A stretch of 13,826 nt of DNA from Omnitrophica WOR_2 bacterium RIFCSPLOWO2_12_FULL_51_24 (GCA_001805885.1 MHHC01000069.1:1-13826); one strand, 5' to 3'. Shown: positions 1-8,298, numbered from the stretch's first letter. Numbers and translations are program-made. The notes: a model not told the origin generated them from the letters alone.

Positions 1-212
1 ATACACTTTATTTAAAATAAGTGCCTCACATTTATAAAAGAAATCCTTTATATCTAACTTGATCTTTTTTTCATATAAAAAATAATCTAAAATATGGTCT
101 AAGTCAATAAATATCCCGGATAAAAATACAGTAACACTTATTTGCCATGAACCAAAAATATAATAAGATATTCCACCAACAGTTGTTGATGCCAGTATAT
201 GATTATGAAGTT

Positions 213-1238
213 TCATTTCTTAAAATCGGCTGGCGTAAAGCAGCAATAACCTATGGCGTCGAATTTTTTACGCACCGTCTTCCACTCATCCTTCTCCAGA
301 GTCTCAAGCGACATGGGATAAAGGATATTATCCTCTTTATAGATATGTTCCTCCAAATCCTTCGTTAAATACTCTATAATAGGCCCCACGGCACCCACAA
401 ATTTTTCGAAATCCTTTTGTTCCGCCATCATGGCGTTGTAGAATTCCTTCTTTTTCGCCAGGAACCCCATGTGGTCTTCTTTGAATATCTGCGGCGGTTC
501 AATTATGCCGTGAGCCTCCAGGCGCGGAAAGAGCCCCTCCTCTTCGCGTTTATGGTGTTTTTCGGTCTCAACGAAGAAATGCGACAATTCTTTTAAGGTG
601 CTCATCTGGCGCGCGGCCTTATCTAAGGCGCCGAGCGCCTTGACCTTTTCAAAAGTCGCTTTAAGCTTCTTCAAGTTCCTCTTTATTATCTCATGCTCAT
701 CCTTAAGGATAGAGATCGGATGCGATGCAGGAAGCTTAATTTTTTTGCTCTTTACGCCGAGTTGTTCTTTCATCACCTCAAGGTGAATATCGCAGAGTCT
801 CCTCATCTCCTGGCGGCTCGTGCCTTCCTGAATCAATTCCTGCTCCGCCAACGCGAGCTCTTTGGGATCGGTCTCCTTAAAATACACTTCCACCTCTTTC
901 TTGACCTTCTCCAGTTCCTCCGGGCCGGCTTCGTGAAGCCTCTTAAGAGCCGCCTTTAATTTTTCTCTCTTCTCCAGTTGTTCCGGGATGAGATCGCCCC
1001 GCGGCGGAAGTTTTGTTATCTCTACGGTCCATTCGAGCGGCCCCTGCTTCTTATACTCCCAGCTAAATGCGTCTTTGGTCTTTGCCTTTAACATATATTG
1101 AAGCGGTTTAGGGTCATGGTCATTTGTTATGACAAGGCGGTCGCCTCCTTTCAGCTCCTTCCACGCGTCAAATATCCTCGTAAGCCTATCGGCCATGCCA
1201 ACCTTCCTCATATCCAGCTGAATGGCTTTCTCGTCCAT
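213..1238 (-). CDS. DUF2249-DUF438-hemerythrin domain protein
   Basis: Predicted di-iron hemerythrin-like cytosolic protein of 341 residues. Residues about 1-80 resemble DUF2249. Residues about 83-160 resemble DUF438, including the stretch ending in LCDIHLEV. Residues about 170-315 form a hemerythrin/HHE domain. Visible likely iron ligands are H182 (DEHE), H229 with E233 (HxxxE), H256 (EDH) and H298 with E302 (HxxxE). No PAS domain follows, unlike many DUF438 proteins. Such families bind O2 or NO at a di-iron site, or take part in nitrosative stress and Fe-S repair; the exact role here is inference. The start is supported by a strong Shine-Dalgarno (AGGAG, 7 nt before ATG). It is the last gene of a three-gene operon with an HD hydrolase (29-nt gap) and an Rrf2 regulator. 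No clear intrinsic terminator is visible in the AT-rich DNA at 1-212. Confidence 0.88.
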   Translation of the reverse strand: MDEKAIQLDMRKVGMADRLTRIFDAWKELKGGDRLVITNDHDPKPLQYMLKAKTKDAFSWEYKKQGPLEWTVEITKLPPRGDLIPEQLEKREKLKAALKRLHEAGPEELEKVKKEVEVYFKETDPKELALAEQELIQEGTSRQEMRRLCDIHLEVMKEQLGVKSKKIKLPASHPISILKDEHEIIKRNLKKLKATFEKVKALGALDKAARQMSTLKELSHFFVETEKHHKREEEGLFPRLEAHGIIEPPQIFKEDHMGFLAKKKEFYNAMMAEQKDFEKFVGAVGPIIEYLTKDLEEHIYKEDNILYPMSLETLEKDEWKTVRKKFDAIGYCCFTPADFKK

Positions 1239-1267
1239 ATCTTTCTCCTATTAACCTCTATTATAAT

Positions 1268-1786
1268 TTAGTCCGCGTTTAGTTTTGATAAATATTTTCG
1301 CCTGGCTATCTTTTTTCCTGTTTCCGTAAGAAAAATTTTATCTAATATTGCGCTCGATTTTTCTTTATCTTTCACATCTACCTCATCCTTTAAATTGACC
1401 AGCCAATCCGCATCATACAATACCTTAAAGTTCCGCGTATTGATCTTCCCCGGAGAGTGGTGATGGGCAATGATTTGGCATATCTCATCAATATCCTCTT
1501 TTTTAAATCCTACTTTAAGAAGGATAGCCCGCGCTATCGGGGGGCCCTCCGTCTCCTGGTAATGGCCAGCGGCCGATCCGTATTTCTCTTCGGCCGCCTT
1601 TATCCCTACATCATGCAGGATGCTGGCAGGAATCACGATACGCCAATCCGCCTTCTCCAGTTTGAGTAATTCCTCGACATAGCCCATTACCTTCCGGGCA
1701 TGACTTATTCTTTTGGCATCACTGCCGAAATAATATTCCAGTTCCTGTAAGAGCTTTTGTTTTATAGTCATGGTCTTATTTTGCAT
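1268..1786 (-). CDS. HD-domain hydrolase (small, single-domain)
   Basis: Protein of 172 residues with an HD-type metal-dependent phosphohydrolase fold. Visible motif residues are H29, the H58-D59 doublet (ASILHDVG), a triple histidine at 108-110 (AHHHSPG) and acidic residues D125/D127 (YDADW). This pattern fits the HD superfamily, whose members hydrolyse phosphate esters of nucleotides or related compounds; the substrate cannot be told from sequence. There is no GYP motif, so it is not a c-di-GMP phosphodiesterase of the HD-GYP type. The gene starts 4 nt after the stop of the Rrf2 regulator, which suggests co-transcription. No clear ribosome binding site precedes ATG 1786; a second ATG (residue 6, position 1771) is also possible, so translation may be coupled to the upstream gene. 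Confidence 0.85.
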   Translation of the reverse strand: MQNKTMTIKQKLLQELEYYFGSDAKRISHARKVMGYVEELLKLEKADWRIVIPASILHDVGIKAAEEKYGSAAGHYQETEGPPIARAILLKVGFKKEDIDEICQIIAHHHSPGKINTRNFKVLYDADWLVNLKDEVDVKDKEKSSAILDKIFLTETGKKIARRKYLSKLNAD

Positions 1787-1790
1787 AAAT

Positions 1791-2189
1791 TTATTGTAAA
1801 AGCGACTCTAAAGTAATAGATTTTAATTCTGCGATTACGCGCTGCTCTATGTTGTCAATTTTTCTTTTTAAGATACAGCTGTTTACCTCTGGACATTTCT
1901 TTTTTACAAAAAGACAATCATTGAATTTAAACGGCCCATGAAATATTCTTATTAAATCCGCCAAGAATATCTCATCGGGTTTAAGCGCCAACATAAAGCC
2001 TCCCCCTTGACCTTTATAGGACTTAAGTATTCTTTTTTTGTTTAGTATCTGCAGTATTTTCCTTAAAAAAGAATGGGGTATCCGTAATTTTTTAACCAAC
2101 TCGGAAACGGTTATAATTTTATTATTTTGGCTGGCAATATACCTTAGCGCCTTCATGGCGTAATCCGTATCTCGACTAATTAATTTCAT
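1791..2189 (-). CDS. Rrf2-family transcriptional regulator, NsrR/IscR-like with cysteine triad
   Basis: DNA-binding regulator of 132 residues, the normal length for Rrf2 proteins. Residues about 1-60 form a winged helix-turn-helix (SELVKKLRIPHSFLRKILQI), followed by the family glycine turn GQGGG at 61-64. Three cysteines, C92, C99 and C105, are spaced as in Fe-S cluster-binding members such as NsrR and IscR. D9 (TDYAM) aligns with the Asp reported as fourth cluster ligand in Streptomyces NsrR. I infer that it carries an Fe-S cluster and senses NO, oxidants or Fe-S supply. That reading is supported by the hemerythrin-type gene in the same operon. It has its own predicted promoter and lies just downstream of a perfect inverted repeat, so autoregulation is likely. 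The ATG at 2189 has only a weak ribosome binding site. Which subfamily it belongs to is not certain. Confidence 0.9.
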   Translation of the reverse strand: MKLISRDTDYAMKALRYIASQNNKIITVSELVKKLRIPHSFLRKILQILNKKRILKSYKGQGGGFMLALKPDEIFLADLIRIFHGPFKFNDCLFVKKKCPEVNSCILKRKIDNIEQRVIAELKSITLESLLQ

Positions 2190-2204
2190 TTTTTACCATT
2201 ATTG

Positions 2205-2231
2205 TAAATGATACCATTTTAGTATCATTTA
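2205..2231. promoter_or_regulatory. Perfect inverted repeat, probable Rrf2 operator
   Basis: TAAATGATAC (2205-2214) and GTATCATTTA (2222-2231) are perfect 10-bp inverted arms separated by a 7-bp spacer (CATTTTA). The site lies in the leader of the Rrf2-type gene, about 5-30 nt downstream of the expected transcript start and 16 nt before the start codon. A dimeric regulator bound here would block elongation or promoter clearance. Binding by the adjacent Rrf2 protein is inference. The sequence does not obviously match the gammaproteobacterial NsrR consensus that I know. Confidence 0.6.
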
Positions 2232-2242
2232 TATATGAAACA

Positions 2243-2270
2243 AGTATAACATGTATTTCTTATTTGTCAA
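2243..2270 (-). promoter_or_regulatory. Predicted sigma-70-type promoter of the Rrf2-HD-hemerythrin operon
   Basis: Reading the minus strand, a consensus -35 box TTGACA (2265-2270) and a near-consensus -10 box TATACT (2243-2248) are separated by 16 nt. The expected start is near 2236, giving a leader of roughly 47 nt before ATG 2189. The inverted repeat at 2205-2231 occupies most of that leader. Confidence 0.65.
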
Positions 2271-2320
2271 GGAAATTTTTTTGAATAACAGCGAATTATC
2301 GGACAGGCCTGCCCTGCCTT

Positions 2321-3046
2321 CTACGCCTTTCGTGCCTGATGGATTGCCGCCACACCGAGCATCAATCGCCGGAAAGTGACCTCCCCGAAACCTGCTTGAT
2401 GCAGGATGTCGACCAGCACTTCAGCGGGATAGAATCGAGGGATTGTCCTAGACAGATAGGAATAACCGGTCTTTGACCCGGATAGTCGACTGCCAACCTG
2501 CTTCACAAATAGCTTCACGTACAAATGGAAGCAGTTTCTCACGAGGCCGGAAGGGGGCTGACTGGTTTCCAGATTCACGAAACGACCCCCCGGTTTCAGG
2601 ACTCGATGCAGTTCGGTGAGACCATGGACCAGGGATTCCCTGTTCACATTAATATTGCGTGCGGCGAACGACATGGTAATCAGATCAACGCTTCCGCTGG
2701 AAAAGGGCAATGCGTGGATATCTGCAGACACAAACTCTATGTGCGCGGCTTCTCGCTTCTTGCGTGCTTCGGCCATCATGGCCGGTGAGAAATCTACTGC
2801 CTGAATCCTCGTTCCTCCCGGGGCCAGGCGACTGAGATAAACAGCCATCTCCCCTGTGCCAGTGCACATGTCAACCCACTGATCACCACCGGCTACTGCG
2901 GCAATCCTTGCGGCTCGCCGGCGCCACACCCTGTCAAGTCCCAGTGTCAGGACGTGGTTTACGCGTTCATATGTCGCAGGGACTTCTGAGAACACATTCT
3001 TCAGGAAGTCTGTGGTCGCATGTGGTGTGCGGGCAAGCCGTTTCAT
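2321..3046 (-). CDS. UbiE/MenG-type (demethylmenaquinone) C-methyltransferase
   Basis: Class I SAM-dependent methyltransferase of 241 residues, close to the usual length of UbiE/MenG. Residues 58-71 hold the SAM-binding glycine motif (VDMCTGTGEMAVYL), 85-97 the second region (DFSPAMMAEARKK), and 127-132 the FxxRNI motif. RVLKPGGRFVNLETS (148-162) matches the second UbiE family signature. The first signature is a variant (YERVNHVLTLGLDRVW, 26-41). The family methylates the quinone ring in menaquinone or ubiquinone synthesis; another small-molecule substrate is possible. The start ATG overlaps the stop of the acyl-CoA dehydrogenase gene (ATGA), with AAAGGA just upstream, so translation is probably coupled. 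Base use differs from its neighbours: higher GC, frequent CTG, CGC and GTG, and few AT-ending codons. This suggests acquisition from elsewhere. No other quinone gene is nearby. Confidence 0.85.
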   Translation of the reverse strand: MKRLARTPHATTDFLKNVFSEVPATYERVNHVLTLGLDRVWRRRAARIAAVAGGDQWVDMCTGTGEMAVYLSRLAPGGTRIQAVDFSPAMMAEARKKREAAHIEFVSADIHALPFSSGSVDLITMSFAARNINVNRESLVHGLTELHRVLKPGGRFVNLETSQPPSGLVRNCFHLYVKLFVKQVGSRLSGSKTGYSYLSRTIPRFYPAEVLVDILHQAGFGEVTFRRLMLGVAAIHQARKA

Positions 3047-4899
3047 CTTCCTTTAATGATATCATCCTCGAGCCATTCATAATCACCGTTAAGGAGCTTC
3101 TTCGCTACGGAATAGGACGATCTGTCATCGTTATCGGAAACGTCCTTAAAGCGGCTCAATATGCGCCTTCTTGCCTGACGGCAGAATAGGTCCGCGAGTT
3201 TCAAGGCGTCTTTCACTTCTCCCTTTTTATGAAGGCTGTCCGCATAAGAGCATGCGCAGGAGATGGCGAAAAGGTCGGCGCCTATATCCACGAACCTGTT
3301 CAATACATTCTGTTTCTGGGCGAGCTTCTGTTGATAAAGGGCCATTTTGAGAAACAACTCCCTGGCGAGACGTTTTGCGGCCGCCTGAACAAACCGCATA
3401 TGTTCATCCAGCGGCCTGGATAGTTTAAACCCGCCGCCGAAAGACGGAAGCCATAACTGCAGGTACCAAGTCATATAACCGAAAGATACGGAAATTGCCG
3501 CCGATGCCTTCCGGAATACAGGGATTTCAGGATCCATGAAATATTTGATCTTGCCTAGATGGGAATCAAGCGCCTCTCTGGCTATGAAAAGATGCATGAT
3601 CTCGCTGGTCCCTTCAAGGATCGTGTTTATCCTGGAGTCGCGCATCGCCCTTTCTACGGGAAAAGCGGCGTTGCCCCTGCCTTTCAACGAGGGCCCTGTC
3701 TCGTAACCCCTGCCTGCCCTGACCTGGAGGGTCTTATCCACAACCTTCCAGCTCTCTTCCGTGCAGAAGAGTTTCGCTATAGCGGCCTCCATACGTATAT
3801 CCAATCGCTTGTCATCCGCCATGTTCGATACAAGCCACGTCATCGCATCCATGGCAAAGACCGCGGTCGATATCGAGGAGATCTTTGACGCGACAGCTTC
3901 GTGTTCGCCGACAGGCGCGCCCCATTGCTTCCTCTCCTTTGCCCACGTCCGCGCGACCCACAGGCACCATTTACTCATGCCGGTCACCGCCGCCGGCAGG
4001 CTCAGACGGCCTGAATTAAGCGTGAGGAGCGCCAATTTTAAGCCCTGGCCTTCGCCCAGGATAATATTCTCCCTCGGCACCTTGACATTATTAAATTTTA
4101 TCACGCCGTTCTGAATCGCGTTAAGGCCCATGAACTTGCAGCGATAGGCGACTTCAAATCCTTCGGAGTTGGTCTCAACGATAAAAGCGGTTATCTGCTT
4201 CCTCTCTTTTCCGTGGACTATCTTCGGCGGCGTCACGGCCATCACGACCAGTACGTCGGCTATGTTGCCGTTCGTGCACCAGAGCTTCTCTCCGTTAAGT
4301 AAATAATATTTGCCGTCCTCTATTGGCGTAGCGGTAGTTTTTATCGTGCGCGGGTCGGACCCGGCCTCAGATTCAGTAAGGGCAAAACCTGATATGGCTC
4401 CCTCTCTGAATCTCGGGAGGTATTTCTTCTTCTGCTCTTCCGTGCCAAAAAGTATAAGGGGCTGGGGAACGCCGATAGACTGATGCGCGGAAATAAGGGC
4501 CGCGGTAGAACCGCAGTAGCTTCCGAGGAGATGGATAAGGCGGCTGTAGTTGACCTGCCCGAATCCCAAACCGCCGTATTCTTTCGGGATCTTCACGGCA
4601 AACGCGCCCATATCGCATAATCCCTTGATGACCTTTTCGGGTATCTCGCGCGTCACATCGACTTCGTCCGGATCCAGATTCGCCTTTAAAAATTCCTCGA
4701 CCTTTCTTAAAAATTCGTCCCCTTTCTCTTTATCCTCTTTCGACTGCTCGGGGAAGGGATGGATAATATCCCACGACACCCTGCCCTGGAAAAGGCAGGC
4801 TACGAAACTGGGGCATTTCCATTCCTGCTGGCGCGATGCCTCGGCAAGTTCCAGGGACTCTATCTTCTCCTTACCCATACGTTTATCAAACAGTTCCAT
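3043..4899 (-). CDS. Acyl-CoA dehydrogenase, long form (VLCAD/FadE-like)
   Basis: FAD enzyme catalysing the first beta-oxidation step (acyl-CoA to trans-2-enoyl-CoA), normally passing electrons to ETF. It has 618 residues against about 380-400 for short-form enzymes. An N-terminal extension of about 55 residues contains CPSFVACLFQGRVSWDIIHPFPEQ-like sequence (29-52). The helical N-domain covers about 57-165 and the beta domain includes GFALTESEAGSDP (171-183). The C-terminal catalytic region has the Glu base E429 in LEGTSEI, and a C-terminal extension covers about 450-618, as in VLCAD/ACAD9. The usual glycine-rich QxxGGxGY motif reads QVRAGRGYETGPS (392-404), the pattern of the long-form group apart from an Ala. 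The start ATG has a strong ribosome binding site (GGGAGGA, 4-nt spacer) and overlaps the end of the upstream fadJ-like gene by 14 nt. Chain-length range cannot be read from sequence. Confidence 0.93.
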   Translation of the reverse strand: MELFDKRMGKEKIESLELAEASRQQEWKCPSFVACLFQGRVSWDIIHPFPEQSKEDKEKGDEFLRKVEEFLKANLDPDEVDVTREIPEKVIKGLCDMGAFAVKIPKEYGGLGFGQVNYSRLIHLLGSYCGSTAALISAHQSIGVPQPLILFGTEEQKKKYLPRFREGAISGFALTESEAGSDPRTIKTTATPIEDGKYYLLNGEKLWCTNGNIADVLVVMAVTPPKIVHGKERKQITAFIVETNSEGFEVAYRCKFMGLNAIQNGVIKFNNVKVPRENIILGEGQGLKLALLTLNSGRLSLPAAVTGMSKWCLWVARTWAKERKQWGAPVGEHEAVASKISSISTAVFAMDAMTWLVSNMADDKRLDIRMEAAIAKLFCTEESWKVVDKTLQVRAGRGYETGPSLKGRGNAAFPVERAMRDSRINTILEGTSEIMHLFIAREALDSHLGKIKYFMDPEIPVFRKASAAISVSFGYMTWYLQLWLPSFGGGFKLSRPLDEHMRFVQAAAKRLARELFLKMALYQQKLAQKQNVLNRFVDIGADLFAISCACSYADSLHKKGEVKDALKLADLFCRQARRRILSRFKDVSDNDDRSSYSVAKKLLNGDYEWLEDDIIKGR

Positions 4900-7015
4900 A
4901 AAATCCTCCCATTTTATCCCGGATATCGATGAGGTAATTGCAGGGCTTAAAACGCAGCGCGCCCAATCCTTTTTCGAAAACCTCGAGGTCTTTTACTATA
5001 TTGCCGGCGCCTACGGAATCGGCGTATCGTAATAATCCGGCGCGAAAAGGAGGAAACCCTGTGCCCATGATCATGCCTATGTCCACCGTTTGCGGCCTAT
5101 CCGCGACTTTTTCTTCAAGACATCTTGCCGCTTCATTCACCATGATATAGATCATCCTTTTAAGCGCGGTTTCATCGGAGATATGCCCGGATCCGGATGG
5201 CCCTACCAGACCGAAGATAGCCGGATTGGGCTCTTTTTCCCTGCCTTTATGAAGATAAAAACCCGCCTTCGACTTTTTGCCCAGCAGGCCTTTCTCTTTG
5301 ACCTTTTCGAGTATGGGAGCAACGCGCATCCTCGGGCCGTAAGAACTCTCCAGGATCTTAGCCACCTTGTAGCCCACGTCGATCCCCACCTCGTCTATAA
5401 GCTCTACCGGCCCCATCGGCATACCGAAGCCCCTGGCTATCCTATCGATGCGTCTTATATCCATCCCCTCTTCAAACAAAAATCCCGCCTCGTTCATGTA
5501 GGAGAGCAGTATCCTGTTTATTAAAAATCCCGGCACGTCCTTTACCACTATCACGACCTTGCCTATCCTTCTCGCGAATGCTATGGTCGTCGCAAGCGCA
5601 CGATCGCTGGATCTTTCCGATCTTATCACCTCGACAAGCGGCATGCGGTGCACGGGATTGAAGAAATGCAGGCCCACCGCTCTCTCCGGATATTCGGCGG
5701 CCTGGGCTATATTTATTATGGGCAGCGACGAGGTATTCGACGCCAGGACCGTCGTCGGCGGAACGATCCGGCTTAATTCCGTGAATACCTTTTGCTTAAT
5801 ATTAAGGTCCTCAACCACCGCCTCAATGACTATGCCCGTATTCTCGAAGCCCCTGTAAGTTGTCGTCGGAGAGATCAGGCCCATCTTATAATCCACCTGA
5901 TGCCGTTTAAGTATCCTCTTCTTAAGAGCGTAATCGAAAAGGCCTTTGGCGGTCTTGAGGGCCGACTTCAGCGCCTCGTAATTGATATCCTTCAGTCTTG
6001 ACGGTATGTCGTAAAAACTTACCAGCTGCGCTATACCTCCGCCCATGACCCCCGCTCCCAGTATCCCGCATTTATTTATTTTATCCGGCTTTATATCCGC
6101 GGCGATCCACGGCAGTTTTTTGAATTCCTCATTCAAATAAAAGACCTTTATCAGATTCTTTGATACGTCCGTGACGGCTAATTCGCCGAACGCCTCGGAC
6201 TCTATGCGGGATCCCGCCTTAAAATCCTTACCGTAAGTGCGCCTTATCACCTCGAGCGCCTTTAGCGACGCGGGATAAAATCCCTTCGTCTTCTGCAAAA
6301 CGTTCTTCCTGGCCTGGCTAAAGAGGAGAGCCCTGCCGAACGGCGTATCCTCTAATAATACAAGAAAGAGTTTTTTCTTCTCTTTTCTTCCGGTACGGAT
6401 GGTCTTTTGTAAAATACCGCGGGCGAGGGCGACAGAATTCTCGATGAGCCTGACCTCCGGGAATAACCTGTCGACGAGCCCGCATTTCAGCGCATCCCTC
6501 CCCGAGATCATCTCTCCGGAAAGGATCATATTGAGGCCGCGCGTTAACCCTGCTATCCTCGGAAGCCTTTGTGTCCCGCCGAAACCCGGGATGATGCCTA
6601 ACTTTACCTCGGGAAGCCCGAGCTTAACCGCATCGCTGAAACCCGCGACCCTGTATTTACAGGCGAGCGCGAGTTCCAATCCGCCGCCGAGACAGACACC
6701 GTTTATGACGGCGACCGTGACCAGGCCCGAATTACTGATCTTATCTAAAACCGCCTTGCCATTTTCCGCCTTCTCTCTGGCGTCGTCGGCGGAAGTTATA
6801 TGCTCTATCTCTTTAATATCGGCGCCGGCGATAAATATACCGGCTTTTTTGCTCACGATAAGCAGCGCTTTGATCTCTGGTTTACCAAGGATCCCATCGA
6901 TCGCCCCGTCCAGTTCCCGCATCGTATCCGTATTTAATACGTTGACTTTTGAATCCGGTTGGTCGAATTCGATTATCGCTATCTCTTTCTCTATCCGTAA
7001 ATTAAGTGTGTTCAT
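4886..7015 (-). CDS. fadJ: Bifunctional enoyl-CoA hydratase / 3-hydroxyacyl-CoA dehydrogenase (FadJ/FadB type)
   Basis: Carries out beta-oxidation steps two and three. The N-terminal crotonase domain (about 1-190) shows the oxyanion-hole motif FIAGADI (61-67) and both catalytic glutamates, E114 (GGGLELALAC) and E136 (PEVKLGIIPG). A linker leads to the NAD-binding domain with GILGAGVMGGGIA (317-329) and acidic D343 at the end of the second strand, which fits NAD. The dehydrogenase dyad H450 (HFFNP) and E462 has the usual 12-residue spacing, and NTSS is at 427-430. With 709 residues it is close to E. coli FadJ (714). I chose ATG 7015, which is 5 nt after the thiolase stop with GGTGA as ribosome binding site. 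A longer frame up to 7066 would run back into the thiolase gene and adds only basic sequence that does not look like the family. FadJ rather than FadB is a judgement based on partner genes. Confidence 0.93.
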   Translation of the reverse strand: MNTLNLRIEKEIAIIEFDQPDSKVNVLNTDTMRELDGAIDGILGKPEIKALLIVSKKAGIFIAGADIKEIEHITSADDAREKAENGKAVLDKISNSGLVTVAVINGVCLGGGLELALACKYRVAGFSDAVKLGLPEVKLGIIPGFGGTQRLPRIAGLTRGLNMILSGEMISGRDALKCGLVDRLFPEVRLIENSVALARGILQKTIRTGRKEKKKLFLVLLEDTPFGRALLFSQARKNVLQKTKGFYPASLKALEVIRRTYGKDFKAGSRIESEAFGELAVTDVSKNLIKVFYLNEEFKKLPWIAADIKPDKINKCGILGAGVMGGGIAQLVSFYDIPSRLKDINYEALKSALKTAKGLFDYALKKRILKRHQVDYKMGLISPTTTYRGFENTGIVIEAVVEDLNIKQKVFTELSRIVPPTTVLASNTSSLPIINIAQAAEYPERAVGLHFFNPVHRMPLVEVIRSERSSDRALATTIAFARRIGKVVIVVKDVPGFLINRILLSYMNEAGFLFEEGMDIRRIDRIARGFGMPMGPVELIDEVGIDVGYKVAKILESSYGPRMRVAPILEKVKEKGLLGKKSKAGFYLHKGREKEPNPAIFGLVGPSGSGHISDETALKRMIYIMVNEAARCLEEKVADRPQTVDIGMIMGTGFPPFRAGLLRYADSVGAGNIVKDLEVFEKGLGALRFKPCNYLIDIRDKMGGFYGTV

Positions 7016-7020
7016 TCCGC

Positions 7021-8298
7021 TCACCGTTCTAAGATCACCGCGCCGCCCTGTCCGCCGCCCACGCATAAAGAGGCGAGGCCAAATCGCGCGTTTCGCCGCT
7101 TCATCTCCTTCAATAGCGTCAAGACCAACCGCGAACCCGAGACGCCGACAGGATGGCCGAGGGCTATAGCGCCTCCGTTTACATTGAGTTTCTCTATATC
7201 GATCCGGCCGACCGGCTCCGAAGTGTTAAAATTCTCTTCGGCGAATTTTTTTGAGTCGAGGGCTTTTATGCACGCGAGCACCTGTGCGGCAAATGCCTCA
7301 TTGATCTCGACCAGGTCCATATCCTTCAATTTAAGCCCTGCCTTCTTTAATACACCGGGGATAGCGTATACGGGTCCTAACCCCATCTTGTGCGGTTCGA
7401 GCCCGATATAGCTATAAGCGCGTATATATCCTAACGGCTCATAGCCCATCGCTTTCGCCTTTTCTTCATCCATGACCAGGACCGCGCAGGCGCCGTCCGT
7501 AACCTGGCATGAGTTGCCTACCGTGACCGTGCCCGTGTGCCTCTCGAAATACGGCTTGAGTCTAGACAATGCCTCGATAGTCTGGTTCTCCCGCGGGCCG
7601 TTATCATCCTCGACTACTATATTGTAATCACGTCCGGTCATGACCGGCACTATCTCCTCCCGCAGTTTCATCCGGCCGGAGATCGCCCTCTTATGGCTCA
7701 TGAGCGAAAACCCGTCCTGCTCTTCTCTCGTGATCCCGAACTCCTTGGCCAAGACCTCGGCAGTCTGCCCCATATTAAGCCCGCAGACAGGGTCGGTAAG
7801 CCCGAGCGCTATTCCCGCGACCGGTTTAAAATGATGCGGCCTCATTTGAGAAAACAGCTTGATTTTTTCTGCGAGGTCTTTCGCCCTATTCAACCTCGTG
7901 AATATCTTCGTTATATCCTTTCCGAAGATAAGCGGGATATTGCTCATCGACTCCGTCCCGCCGGAAACGACTATCTCGTCCAAACCACACCTGATCTTCT
8001 CGAGCGCGCTCGTTATCGATTCGAAGCCCGAGGCGCAGTTCCTGCTGACCGTATATGCCCTTTTATCTTTCGGTATGCCGGCATAGAGGCTTATCACGCG
8101 CGCAACGTTGGACGCCTCGACAGGCTGGGCGACAGCCCCGAATATGACCTCATCGGCAAGATCCGGGTCGAGGTGAGTCATCTCCAGGAGCTCGCGGACG
8201 CAGATAGCCCCCAATCTCTGGGCGGGGATATCCTCAAAAAGCGTCCATGCTTTGACAAACGGCGTCCTTACGCCTTCGACTATAGCTATTCTTCCCAT
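7021..8298 (-). CDS. fadI: Acetyl-CoA C-acyltransferase (thiolase, FadI/FadA type)
   Basis: Degradative thiolase that cleaves 3-ketoacyl-CoA with CoA, the last beta-oxidation step. All active-site elements are visible: nucleophile C88 in SRNCASGFESI, NEAFAAQ at 333-339, H382 in NGGAIALGHPVGVSGSR, and C412 in SLCVGGGQGGA near the C-terminus. At 425 residues it is nearer to FadI (about 436) than FadA (about 387). The pairing with a FadJ-type partner 5 nt downstream suggests a hetero-oligomeric trifunctional-type complex. The start ATG has only a G-rich element (GGGGG) about 8 nt upstream. It begins 21 nt after the stop of the PaaK-like ligase gene. A biosynthetic acetoacetyl-CoA thiolase is less likely given its neighbours. 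Confidence 0.92.
   Translation of the reverse strand: MGRIAIVEGVRTPFVKAWTLFEDIPAQRLGAICVRELLEMTHLDPDLADEVIFGAVAQPVEASNVARVISLYAGIPKDKRAYTVSRNCASGFESITSALEKIRCGLDEIVVSGGTESMSNIPLIFGKDITKIFTRLNRAKDLAEKIKLFSQMRPHHFKPVAGIALGLTDPVCGLNMGQTAEVLAKEFGITREEQDGFSLMSHKRAISGRMKLREEIVPVMTGRDYNIVVEDDNGPRENQTIEALSRLKPYFERHTGTVTVGNSCQVTDGACAVLVMDEEKAKAMGYEPLGYIRAYSYIGLEPHKMGLGPVYAIPGVLKKAGLKLKDMDLVEINEAFAAQVLACIKALDSKKFAEENFNTSEPVGRIDIEKLNVNGGAIALGHPVGVSGSRLVLTLLKEMKRRNARFGLASLCVGGGQGGAVILER

Noticed and set aside
1..212. Possible gene or regulatory RNA in the AT-rich left end
   Set aside because: No frame of useful length and only imperfect short inverted repeats such as CACTT/AAGTG near 4-23. Nothing can be supported.
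147..368. Plus-strand open frame of 73 codons
   Set aside because: Most of it is antisense to the end of the hemerythrin gene, it has no family resemblance, and no ribosome binding site is seen.
2271..2320. Intrinsic terminator after the methyltransferase gene
   Set aside because: There is a short GC-rich palindrome (2301-2314) but no following U-tract on the minus strand. The run of seven T is on the plus strand, where no gene ends.
7016..7066. Upstream extension of the fadJ-like gene to an earlier ATG
   Set aside because: The extra 17 residues overlap the thiolase C-terminus, are Arg-rich and do not resemble the family N-terminus. ATG 7015 has a suitable ribosome binding site.
6399..7169. 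Plus-strand open frame of 256 codons
   Set aside because: It is antisense to the strongly recognisable fadJ and thiolase genes. Its serine- and proline-rich low-complexity product is typical of a shadow frame.
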